Shown: positions 55,886-64,000 of the stretch, one piece after another
Numbering within the stretch: position 1 is the first letter of the stretch
How the letters are laid out: each line of letters begins with the position of its first letter
From: Basidiobolus meristosporus CBS 931.73
Taxonomy: Eukaryota > Basidiobolomycota > Basidiobolomycetes > Basidiobolales > Basidiobolaceae
DNA: 64,000 bases
Assembly: GCA_002104905.1 (NCBI GenBank)
Contig: MCFE01000168.1
Coordinates: 81,672-145,671 of the forward strand
Direction: 5' to 3'
Made by a program: the position numbers and the translations under genes
Notes under the pieces: generated by a model
Seen by the model: only the letters and a program-made list of their open reading frames with translations
Told to the model about the DNA's origin: nothing
Databases searched by the model: none

Positions 55886-56618
55886 ATGAAAAAAAATTTG
55901 GTCCCCCAGATGGATCCAATCCAGATCAGCCATTAGGATCCCGTTTAGAGACCAGCATAATACCAGCAGCTTGGAATTAGCAACCCTCTTACAATCTTAT
56001 GATGGGAGCACAACAGTGTTTTGCTAATTCAACTACCAAATAAAGGAATAAAACTTGGCAAGATTTGATTGGTGCTGTGACAGTAATTGCATAATATTTT
56101 TGCAGTCTTATTACGCTCTAGAACTATTTTGAGTGGATCCAACCAGCCAGTACAGCCAATTGCCTTATATGGCAAGAAACTTGACAGTATTTTGACAGCC
56201 TCACAGCAAGACTCTGATGGCATTATATTGGCAGTATGATGGCCTACAGCTGGTTCTGTATAATGCTACTGTACCAATTTACCAAATGGTGTTTCCTTTT
56301 TCTACCTCCCCTTGTGCAATTCATATATTCCACTGTAGAATCACCCCTTATTATTTGCTTACCCACTACTACCTTGGGTATTCCACATATAGTTTGAGTC
56401 AAAAAAAAACTATGGCCTCCTGCTTACTAACCTCTACAAATGCGCACACCTGCCACAATTGATATACTTCTATAACTTCAACTTTTTGGCTTTTTAGTGT
56501 GATACTTGCAAAGTTGCCATATACATTGTATTGCTGGTAACATATACATCTTGCAAACATATGCTTGGTTGTTGCCACTTTTGCCATGAATACCTCCTGA
56601 ATATCCACAAAGAGCTTC
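55886..56618. other. Orphan segment between copia and gypsy elements
   Basis: About 730 bp that match neither element. A minus-strand frame at 56399-56671 is open for 90 codons (containing DIQEVFMAKVATTKHMFARC) and runs directly up to and into the gypsy LTR, so it may be the target into which the gypsy element inserted. The family is not recognised. Confidence 0.45.
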
Positions 56619-57303
56619 TGTGGTAATGGAAAGTATTCCATTACTACAATATCTCTAAACCAATATTGCACTCATTTCTTTATTTTGCTTTTTGCTATTG
56701 TAACACACAAGAGAAAGATCAAGAATTTCCAACTTTGAAGAGCAAATGCTCCAGACCCTGACAAGCAATCCACCCAAGAATATTATGTCATACAGAACAC
56801 GTAGTAGCCAACACATGTTTCATATTACAGCTCATTTGAAGCAGTACTTAAGGAGTTATGACCAAAAGAGTCCAACTATTATATATACTATGCCTTATTG
56901 CTAGGATTACTATGGTGACTTTGATTGCGTGTAACTTTTGAACCAGCCAATCAAATCACGTGTAATTTTCACAGGTGCTGCGCCTATGTCCGATCTGCAC
57001 CACTGCAAAATTTTAGCTTTGTATCACGTGTATTGCTTGCGCAATCGCCCAAAAACTTTGATCCTTCAAAATTTTCATATATATGACTTCCCCAGCTGAA
57101 AAATAAAGAGAGAGCCTCTCTTTCCAGAATCTCCACACTACGATTACAAGTTTAAAGGTTATAAGACTTCCCCTGCATCACTTGCACTGTTGAGTATTCT
57201 GACTTTGATCAGTACTACATCAGTAAAGAGACTGCAAAGCTCACAAGAATCCAATCTAAGTTCTACAAGAAACTACCACTTTTCTGTCAGAAAAGTCCCC
57301 TCT

Positions 57304-57522
57304 AAGAAGCCCCTTTACTCTAAAGACACCCCTTTAGACACCCCTTTAGTCTAAAGACCCCTTTAGAGACCCCTTTAAGAAACCCCTTTACTCTAAAGAC
57401 ACCCCTTTAGACACCCCTTTAGTCTAATGACCCCTTTAGAGACCACTACAAGAAGCCCCTTTACTCTAAAGACACCCCTTTAGACACCCCTTTAGGTCTA
57501 AAGACCCCTTTAGAGACTTCTA
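57304..57522. repeat. 73-bp minisatellite inside the gypsy 5' LTR, three copies
   Basis: Units begin aagaagcccctttactctaa at 57304, aagaaacccctttactctaa at 57377 and aagaagcccctttactctaa again at 57450. Each unit is itself built of short acccctttaga-like steps. The 3' LTR has one unit (about 63560-63632). Confidence 0.88.
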
Positions 57523-57529
57523 CAACACA

Positions 57530-57548
57530 CCCCTTTAGGTTAAAGGGG
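57530..57548 (+). other. Perfect hairpin after the LTR minisatellite
   Basis: CCCCTTTA (57530-57537), loop ggt, TAAAGGGG (57541-57548). The same hairpin is at 63641-63659 in the 3' LTR. It could fold in the element RNA. Confidence 0.55.
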
Positions 57549-57928
57549 AGTTCAAAATTTCCATATTAGGAAATATTTTCTCAGAAAGGAAAGTGACTTC
57601 CAAATAAGGAAAGGTTACTATAAAAGTAAATAAGCCCATTAGTCGACAGAAGGTCAGAACACTGCTGTAGAAGTGATAAACACTGCCTACAGTATATTTT
57701 GAGCCCAAGATTGAGGAAATTAGTGAAAGTTATATCTTCTATCGGTATATCAAACTCCCAATAAACTATTTCAGTATTAGCATACTGGAAGTTGTTGTAT
57801 ATTGTTGATTAGCCTCTACATTGTAGAACAAGCCCCAAACTAATCATAATACAACACAACAAGAATTTGGTGGAGGACCTGGGTAGTTTGAACCTTTCAC
57901 TATACAAGCATCAAGAAACGTTACAAGA

Positions 57929-59101
57929 ATGACCAATACACCACTCCCAGAGTTAATAGCCACTTTTAAAGGTGCCATTCCAGTAAAATTCTCAGGAGAG
58001 AATGTTACTGAGTTTCTAGAAGAGTTTAACAATATAGCTGCAGCATTTGAGCTATCACACAAGAACAAAATCCAGTTGTTTCCCTTTCTCTGTGAAGTTG
58101 AAGTATCAAGATTCTTACAAAGTTTGGACCCATTTAAGATATCTGTTGGCGCTAACTATAACTGGGACACTGCTCAACAAGCTATTTTAGCTGAATACCA
58201 AAAAGAAGCACAGTTTGTTACACTGAATGAGCTAGAAATGCCTTACGACAAGACCCAACCCTTGCAGAAGTACATTCAAAAGTTTGAGTCAAAAGCAAGG
58301 CATGTTGAAGCAGCTATTGGAATTCCAAGATTTTATCAAAGAAACTATTTTCTGATGAATATGCCTCCTGAAATACGTAATGCCATTAGCCACCAAGTTC
58401 AGGCTACAAGCTCCTACGACAATGTTAAACAAATGGTGTTAAACTATCTATCAGGGAGACAAGTCATGGATTCCATTAATATTCAAATGAAGATTTCCAC
58501 TCCAGCTAAACAAATTCTTCATCGTACAAATAACCCACAAAGTGATCAGGTTAATGAATTAATTGATGCATTAGGAAAACTGACGCTTAAGTTGGACTCT
58601 CAAAGTGTACCATCATCAAGCATCAACAAGGCAAGACCAGAAAATCCCAAAACAACCAGTAATTATCCACAGCAAACCAAATATTGTGTGTACTGTGAAT
58701 CTGCTGTGCATAGCCGTTATGGTTGTCAAATATTGAATATTGATATTGACAGTCATAAGGTTATGATTGATTGTTATGGGAAGATCTGTGATATTGCTGG
58801 AAACCCCTTGCCTATCAACAGAGGTTATGGTGGAATGAGGTCCTATGTACTTGCTCAAGAAGAATCAAGTAAAAGCACCAAGACATCAAATTTCATACAA
58901 ATCCAAAAGACTGCAGAAATTCCAAGCAATGAACGTTACATACTCACAATATCAGATCCATCAGGGCAGGTCCAAGAATATCTAATGGAAAAAGAGGAAG
59001 TTGAAGAGTTTAATTGCCTTATTGATAAGAGAAAGTATGTTTCTACAGAGAACAATCCTAAAAAAGTGTGTACCGAACAAAAGAAATCAGCCAATTGTTG
59101 A
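57929..59101 (+). CDS. gag: Gypsy Gag
   Basis: A 390-residue structural protein of the virus-like particle. It begins MTNTPLPELIATFKGAIP, with a Gag core of FSGENVTEFLEEFNNIAAAF, PFLCEVEVSRFLQSLDP and YIQKFESKARHVEAAIG type. A CCHC zinc knuckle is present as CVYCESAVHSRYGC (CX2CX4HX4C). It overlaps the pol frame by about 100 nt (59001-59101). Pol lies one base forward, so a +1 frameshift would be needed, as in Ty3. Confidence 0.85.
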   Translation: MTNTPLPELIATFKGAIPVKFSGENVTEFLEEFNNIAAAFELSHKNKIQLFPFLCEVEVSRFLQSLDPFKISVGANYNWDTAQQAILAEYQKEAQFVTLNELEMPYDKTQPLQKYIQKFESKARHVEAAIGIPRFYQRNYFLMNMPPEIRNAISHQVQATSSYDNVKQMVLNYLSGRQVMDSINIQMKISTPAKQILHRTNNPQSDQVNELIDALGKLTLKLDSQSVPSSSINKARPENPKTTSNYPQQTKYCVYCESAVHSRYGCQILNIDIDSHKVMIDCYGKICDIAGNPLPINRGYGGMRSYVLAQEESSKSTKTSNFIQIQKTAEIPSNERYILTISDPSGQVQEYLMEKEEVEEFNCLIDKRKYVSTENNPKKVCTEQKKSANC

Positions 59102-61052
59102 AATACCAGTACAGCCAGAAACATCAAAAATCCAAAAAGAACACTTGCAACCTCAATCTAAGTATGATACTACTGCAATTACACAGAAAGTTATCGACAA
59201 ATTCTGGAAATCTCCATTTCCACAACTTACAAATCAAGAAATGTTCACCGCCATCAACAATCTCAGTCAACTACTACCAGAAATGGTTAAGCCTATGAAC
59301 AAAGATATCCTGAAGAATTATCAAGAACAGTCATCAACAACGTTATCAAGTGAACAACTACGATTTGAAGTGGAAAAAGCCTTTTACTCTATAACAACAG
59401 GAAGCTATGCTGCTACAATCAACAATGTTGAAGTGGAATGTGTTTTTGATTCTGGATCAGAAATCAATGCTATCACCGCTATGACTTTTGAAAAAATCAA
59501 ATTGCCATCGACAGAAGTTGACTGGAATATGAGAACTGCTACAGGTGCAACAGAGAAGATGCTTGGACTTTGTCACTCTGTACCAATTGAAATTGGAGGA
59601 ATCAGGGTTACTTCTCCCTTTTTCATTGTTGCCAATGGACCCACTTTTGAGGTATTGTTGGGACAACCATATGAGAGAAAATCTCTTCTACAAGCTGATA
59701 ATAGACCTGATGGAAGCTTATGGCTGACAATCACATCTGACGATCAAAAAAGAAGGGCAACCTTTTGTGCAGCAGAAGAGAATAATCCAAGAAATGCAGA
59801 CACCATTCCAGTACAAAACATACAGGTTCATAAGGATATTTTGTTTTATGATCAACACTTCATTCCATCAACAACAAGTAAGACAAATACTAAGTATAAG
59901 CCAGTTGCATTGAAAGCAAAGCCAGTATCTACTGGAATATCACCATCTGCCCACAACAATCCTCAAATGGAGCCTTTGCACAAATATGACAAAATCAGAC
60001 TCACAGAAGAGAAGCTCAAGGAGTTGGCTATTGGGACTACTCTTTCCACTGAGGAGAGAAGTCTCTTTTTGACTATGCTACAACGCTATGACAATGTCTT
60101 TGCATTTAATGATGCACAAAGAGGATGTTTATCCACAGAGCTATTTCCACCGGTTAAGATCCATACCGTTGAACATACACCATGGGCACTGAGATCATAT
60201 CCTATTCCCTCAAGATTACTGAACAAAGTAATTGAAATGCTACAATCAAGATTTCAAAGTGGAGTCATTGAATATAGCTATGGACCTTATCGCAATCCCT
60301 GGTTTACACCGTTGAAGAAAAATGGAAGTCTACGGTTTATTCAAGACGTACAGCATTTGAATAAGGTCACCATCAAAGATGCTATGCAACCACCCATACA
60401 ACATGAGTATATTGAGTCATTTACTGGATATCCTCTGATTACAACATTGGATCTTTATTCAGGATATGACCAAATACTTCTGGATCCTACCTCAAGAGAT
60501 TTCACCGCTATGGATACACCAATAGGACTCATAAGGATGACAAGAATTCCTCAAGGATGGACAAACTCTGTCCAAAATTATCAATGTGCAATGATTCAAG
60601 TTTTGGATGACTGTTTCCCTGAAATATGCCAACCATTTCTTGATGACATTGCAGTTAAGAATAAGTCCAGAGAAAAAGATACATCGCATGTCTTACCTCA
60701 AGTAAGAAGATATGTTTATGATCACATAAGCACAGTTGAGAGGGTCATGAAGAAACTTCAAGCTTCTGGTCTGACTGTATCAGGAGCCAAATGCAAGTTT
60801 GGCTACGACAAAGCAATCATTCTAGGTGAACTTGTTACTGAAAAAGGGAGATTGCCTGATCCTGCAAAACTTTCATCGGCACTGAATTGGAAGCCACCAA
60901 GGAATATTCATCAAGTCAGACAATTATTAGGACTTACTGGTCTATTCAGAATCTGGATCAAGAACTATGCTCAAATTGCTAAGCCACTGACTCAGTTATT
61001 ACAGAAAAACCAGAAATTTGAATGGCATGAAGAACAGGCAAATGCTATGTGA
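59001..61052 (+). CDS. pol: Gypsy Pol, protease and reverse transcriptase part
   Basis: 683 codons. An aspartic protease with the active site VFDSGSEINAI near residue 150 is followed by a linker and the reverse transcriptase: PIPSRLLNKVIEM, GVIEYSYGPYRNPWF, LRFIQDVQHLNKVTI, LDLYSGYDQI (catalytic Asp), IGLIRMTRIPQGWTNS, FLDDIAV (the catalytic YXDD box as FLDD), KCKFGYDKAIILGELV and RQLLGLTGLFRIWI. The frame stops at TGA 61050-61052 where one base appears to be missing; RNase H follows. Confidence 0.88.
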   Translation: MKSLIALLIRESMFLQRTILKKCVPNKRNQPIVEIPVQPETSKIQKEHLQPQSKYDTTAITQKVIDKFWKSPFPQLTNQEMFTAINNLSQLLPEMVKPMNKDILKNYQEQSSTTLSSEQLRFEVEKAFYSITTGSYAATINNVEVECVFDSGSEINAITAMTFEKIKLPSTEVDWNMRTATGATEKMLGLCHSVPIEIGGIRVTSPFFIVANGPTFEVLLGQPYERKSLLQADNRPDGSLWLTITSDDQKRRATFCAAEENNPRNADTIPVQNIQVHKDILFYDQHFIPSTTSKTNTKYKPVALKAKPVSTGISPSAHNNPQMEPLHKYDKIRLTEEKLKELAIGTTLSTEERSLFLTMLQRYDNVFAFNDAQRGCLSTELFPPVKIHTVEHTPWALRSYPIPSRLLNKVIEMLQSRFQSGVIEYSYGPYRNPWFTPLKKNGSLRFIQDVQHLNKVTIKDAMQPPIQHEYIESFTGYPLITTLDLYSGYDQILLDPTSRDFTAMDTPIGLIRMTRIPQGWTNSVQNYQCAMIQVLDDCFPEICQPFLDDIAVKNKSREKDTSHVLPQVRRYVYDHISTVERVMKKLQASGLTVSGAKCKFGYDKAIILGELVTEKGRLPDPAKLSSALNWKPPRNIHQVRQLLGLTGLFRIWIKNYAQIAKPLTQLLQKNQKFEWHEEQANAM

Positions 61053-62624
61053 CATTGCTTGAGTCATTATCAAAGCCACCTGTCTTAGCAGACTATAGAC
61101 TACAGTGTTATTGATTCACAACCAATCATTGTATCAGTTGATAGCTCTGGAATCGGGGTTGGTGGAATCATGATTCAAGTTTCAAAAGATCATCATCAAC
61201 AACCTTGCAAATATCTTAGCAGACTATTCAAAGGGAATGAGCTTAACTATCCATCTATCAAGAAAGAAGCACTGGGAGTACTCTATGTACTCAAAAAGCT
61301 AAAGCCATACTTATTAGGAGTACACTTCACACTGGAGGTTGATGCCAAGCCATTATTAGGAATGCTGAATAAGTTGGAGCTTTTGCCTGATCCTATTCTA
61401 GCACGGTGGATATCATACATCCAGATCTTTGACTTTACGCTGCAACACATACCAGGAGCCAATCACAAAGGACCTGATGCCTTATCTAGAAAGCAACCAA
61501 ATTCACCGTACTCAACTGATGATGATGAGATTGATGAGTTCCTTGAAAACACTAGTCTTGGATTCTCATTCAGACATATGATACAAAGCAATTATCAACA
61601 AATCAAGGAATTTCTTACATCACTCAAAGTTCCTGCTGATATTCCCACAAATCAACGCACAAATTTTAAAAAGAAGGCTCTGAAGTTTATACTGCATGAC
61701 GGCACACTTTTCAGAAAAAGCAAACATGGAGTTCCTCGACGGTATATACATAACAAGCATGATCAAGAGAAGATCATTCAAGAATTGCATGAATCTGAAT
61801 CAGGAGGTCATAAGGGAATTACATCAACATATGCAAAAATCTCCTTACGGTATTTTTGGCCAACACTTTACACCGACACAAAAGAATATGTGAAATCATG
61901 TATTCCATGTCAAAGAAGAGACAACCAAAAGATGCATGAACCACTTCACAGTATATACACATCTTATGCTTGGCAAATTGCACATGTAGATATTATACAT
62001 TTACCAAGGGCAACAGCTGGGTATAAGTATGTGGTGGACTGTTGTGATAACTTTACTGGTTGGATAGAGGCTAGAATGCTGAAACAAGCCAATGCAAAAG
62101 CAGTAGCAAGATTTCTCAAAGAAGATGTATATCTCAGACATGGTTCAGTTGGCACCCTTATTGCAGACAATGGAGAATGTGGATCTTATGAAATACAAGC
62201 ACTAGCAACAAAGCATGGAACCAAGCTTATACATACTACGCCATATCACCCACAAGCAAACTCACCAGTTGAACGTGGACATTCTGCTTTTGCAAACACA
62301 TTAGCAAAGCTTAGCTATGAAGAGCCCAACAAATGGGCAAATAACTTTCATGCAGCAATTTGGTCTGATAGAGTCACGGTTAAAAGAAGTACAGGGTATA
62401 CACCATTTTTTTTAATATATGGACATGAAGCTGTTTTGCCGATAGACATATCTTTTGAGAATTGGCTTACCCTCCCATGGAAACCAACAATGACAACATC
62501 AGAGCTATTGCTAGCAAGAGTACAACAGATTCAACAAGCACACACTCTGCAACAGAATGCAATAGAAAACCTGAAGAAATCCAGAATGGCTGGCAAGGAG
62601 TACTTTGACGCTCAAAATGCCTAA
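61053..62624 (+). pseudogene. pol: Gypsy Pol, RNase H and integrase part, frame-shifted
   Basis: Similarity continues through TLLESLSKPPVLADYR in a second frame, then returns to the first frame at VIDSQPIIVSVDSSGIGVGG near 61107, so a one-base loss at about 61050 and a one-base gain at about 61105 compensate. RNase H: YLSRLFKGNELNYPSIKKEA and IPGANHKGPDALSRKQ. Integrase: HESESGGHKG with CIPCQRRD (zinc-binding HHCC), HVDIIHLP, IADNGECGS and YHPQANSPVERGH with the catalytic D, D and E. It ends at a TAA at 62622-62624 from another small indel. Confidence 0.85.
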
Positions 62625-62632
62625 GAAAAACA

Positions 62633-62866
62633 TTGTTAGAAGTAGGTGAGTTGATACTACTTCACAACACAAAAAGCCAAAGAAACAAGGCATCCAAGCT
62701 GGATATGCAATGGCAAGGTCCCTACAAGATCATACATGCAAACAAAAATGGATCTTACAAACTAGCAGAACTTGACGGTACACCACTTGCACTGACACAA
62801 CCTGGTAACAGATTGAAGAAGTTCCATATCAGAAGTAATAATGAGGGCATTATTTCTCAAAGTTAG
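62633..62866 (+). pseudogene. pol: Gypsy Pol C-terminal GPY/F-type module
   Basis: About 78 codons in a shifted frame: LLEVGELILLHN, KLDMQWQGPYKIIHANKNGS (the GPY/F module of gypsy integrases, here GPYKI) and LKKFHIRS. It sits directly before the polypurine tract and 3' LTR. Confidence 0.8.
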
Positions 62867-62874
62867 GGGAGACT

Positions 62875-63968
62875 TGTGGTAATGGAAAGTATTCCATTAC
62901 TACAATATCTCTAAACCAATATTGCACTCATTTCTTTATTTTGCTTTTTGCTATCGTAACACACAAGAGAAAGATCAAGAATTTCCAACTTTGAAGAGCA
63001 AATGCTCCAGACCCTGACAAGCAATCCACCCAAGAATATTATGTCATACAGAACACGTAGTAGCCAACACATGTTTCAAATTACAGCTCATTTGAAGCAG
63101 TACTTAAGGAGTTATGACCAAAAGAGTCCAACTATTATATATACTATGCCTTATTGCTAGGATTACTATGGTGACTTTGATCGCGTGTAACTTTTGAACC
63201 AGCCAATCAAATCACGTGAAATTTTCACAGGTGCTGCGCCTATGTCCGATCTGCGCCACTGCAAAATTTTAGCTTTGTATCACGTGTATTGCTTGCGCAA
63301 TTGCCCAAAAACTTTGATCCTTCAAAATTTTCATATATATGACTTCCCCAGCTGAAAAATAAAGAGAGAGCCTCTCTTTCCAGAATCTCCACACTACGAT
63401 TACAAGTTTAAAGGTTATAAGACTTCCCCTGCATCACTTGCACTGTTGAGTATTCTGACTTTGATCAGTACTACATCAGTAAAGAGACTGCAAAGCTCAC
63501 AAGAATCCAATCTAAGTTCTACAAGAAACTACCACTTTTCTGTCGGAAAAGTCCCCTCTAAGAAACCCCTTTACTCTAAAGACACCCCTTTAGACACCCC
63601 TTTAGGTCTAAAGACCCCTTTAGAGAACTTCTACAACACACCCCTTTAGGTTAAAGGGGAGTTCAGAATTTCCATATTAGGAAATATTTTCTCAGAAAGG
63701 AAAGTGACTTCCAAATAAGGAAAGTTACTATAAAGTAAATAAGCCCATTAGTCAACAGAAGGTCAGAACACTGCTGTAGAAGTGATAACACTGCCTACAG
63801 TATATTTTGAGCCCAAGATTGAGGAAGTTAGTGAAGTTATATCTTCTATCAGTATATCAAACTCCCAATAAACTATTTCAGTATTAGCATACTGGAAGTT
63901 GTTGTATATTGTTGATTAGCCTCTACATTGTAGAACAAGCCCCAAACTAATCATAATACAACACAACA
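62875..63968 (+). repeat. Gypsy 3' LTR, 1094 bp
   Basis: Nearly identical to the 5' LTR except for having a single 73-bp unit (two fewer, 146 bp) and a few small indels, together accounting for the 149-bp difference. The sequence after 63968 (gatgttttt) is unrelated to the element. Confidence 0.9.
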
Positions 63969-64000
63969 GATGTTTTTATTTTAGCTGTCAATAGCCTGAA
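63969..64000. other. Right flank of the gypsy element
   Basis: 32 bp of unique sequence at the window end. No 5-bp match to the left flank. Confidence 0.4.

Larger units (their letters stand above)
56619..57861 (+). repeat. Gypsy 5' LTR, 1243 bp
   Basis: Starts TGTGGTAATGG and ends ACACAACA. It differs from the 3' LTR mainly by carrying three copies, not one, of a 73-bp repeat. The rest is almost identical. Confidence 0.92.
56619..63968 (+). mobile_element. Nearly full-length Ty3/gypsy retrotransposon
   Basis: Order: 5' LTR 56619-57861; primer site (TGGTGGAGGACCTGGG) from 57868; gag 57929-59101; pol with protease, reverse transcriptase, RNase H and integrase about 59001-62624; C-terminal pol segment to 62866; polypurine tract (aggggagact) just before the 3' LTR 62875-63968. 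Reverse transcriptase before RNase H before integrase defines the gypsy order. Both LTRs run TG..CA. No matching 5-bp target duplication is seen (gcttc at the left, gatgt at the right). Several single-base indels in pol suggest recent loss of function or sequence errors. Confidence 0.93.

Noticed and set aside
1-64000. tRNA, rRNA genes or CRISPR arrays
   Set aside because: No convincing box A/box B pair, rRNA segment or regularly spaced repeat-spacer array was found by eye; a dedicated scan could still find a tRNA.

Overview
This window is nuclear DNA from a fungus. Evidence: the genes carry many very short introns (about 50-70 nt, GT..AG, often with an internal ctaac/ctgac-like branch site); there is a fungal biotin pair (BIO2 plus a bifunctional BIO3-BIO1 protein), a UPF0658 Golgi membrane protein, a Pcl/Pho80-type cyclin, an inhibitor-I9 protein and a PY-motif arrestin; and there are LTR retrotransposons of both the Ty1/copia and Ty3/gypsy types. 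An intact exportin-6, which budding yeast lacks, together with the high intron density and an AT-leaning composition, suggests an early-diverging lineage rather than a yeast. I cannot name the species from sequence alone.

Layout. 0.5-4.8 kb: ribosomal protein eS7, a small secreted I9-type inhibitor (minus) and an intronless Cdc25-type phosphatase. 5.9-8.4 kb: a mitochondrial PPR protein. 9.0-13.4 kb: exportin-6 in 19 exons, converging on RNase H2 subunit A (13.9-15.0 kb, minus). 15.7-25.6 kb: a biotin region, BIO2 and BIO3-BIO1, with an intronless bacterial-type amidohydrolase (frameshifted), a proline-rich zinc-finger protein and the mitochondrial Mg2+ channel MRS2 between them. 26.6-36.7 kb: UPF0658, SmG, a predicted TPR/metallo-beta-lactamase fusion, an arrestin, a cyclin and a small SH3 protein. 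36.7-43.4 kb is almost gene-free and holds decayed copia pieces and short tandem repeats. 43.4-44.4 kb: a second Cdc25-type phosphatase with two introns. 46.6-51.4 kb: a KDM5-like JmjN/ARID/PHD/JmjC/PLU-1 protein that lacks one iron-binding histidine.

52.5-64.0 kb is retrotransposon territory. A gutted copia element is arranged LTR-internal-LTR-internal and carries two antisense solo LTRs, each with its own 5-bp target duplication. It is followed by a nearly complete gypsy element whose two LTRs differ by two units of a 73-bp repeat.

Working together: BIO2 and BIO3-BIO1 cover the last three steps of biotin synthesis (KAPA to DAPA to dethiobiotin to biotin). The other genes are housekeeping functions without an obvious shared pathway. 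Exon boundaries were worked out by eye from splice consensus, reading-frame continuity and family similarity; for the multi-exon genes where all exons are listed the exon lengths add up to whole codons.
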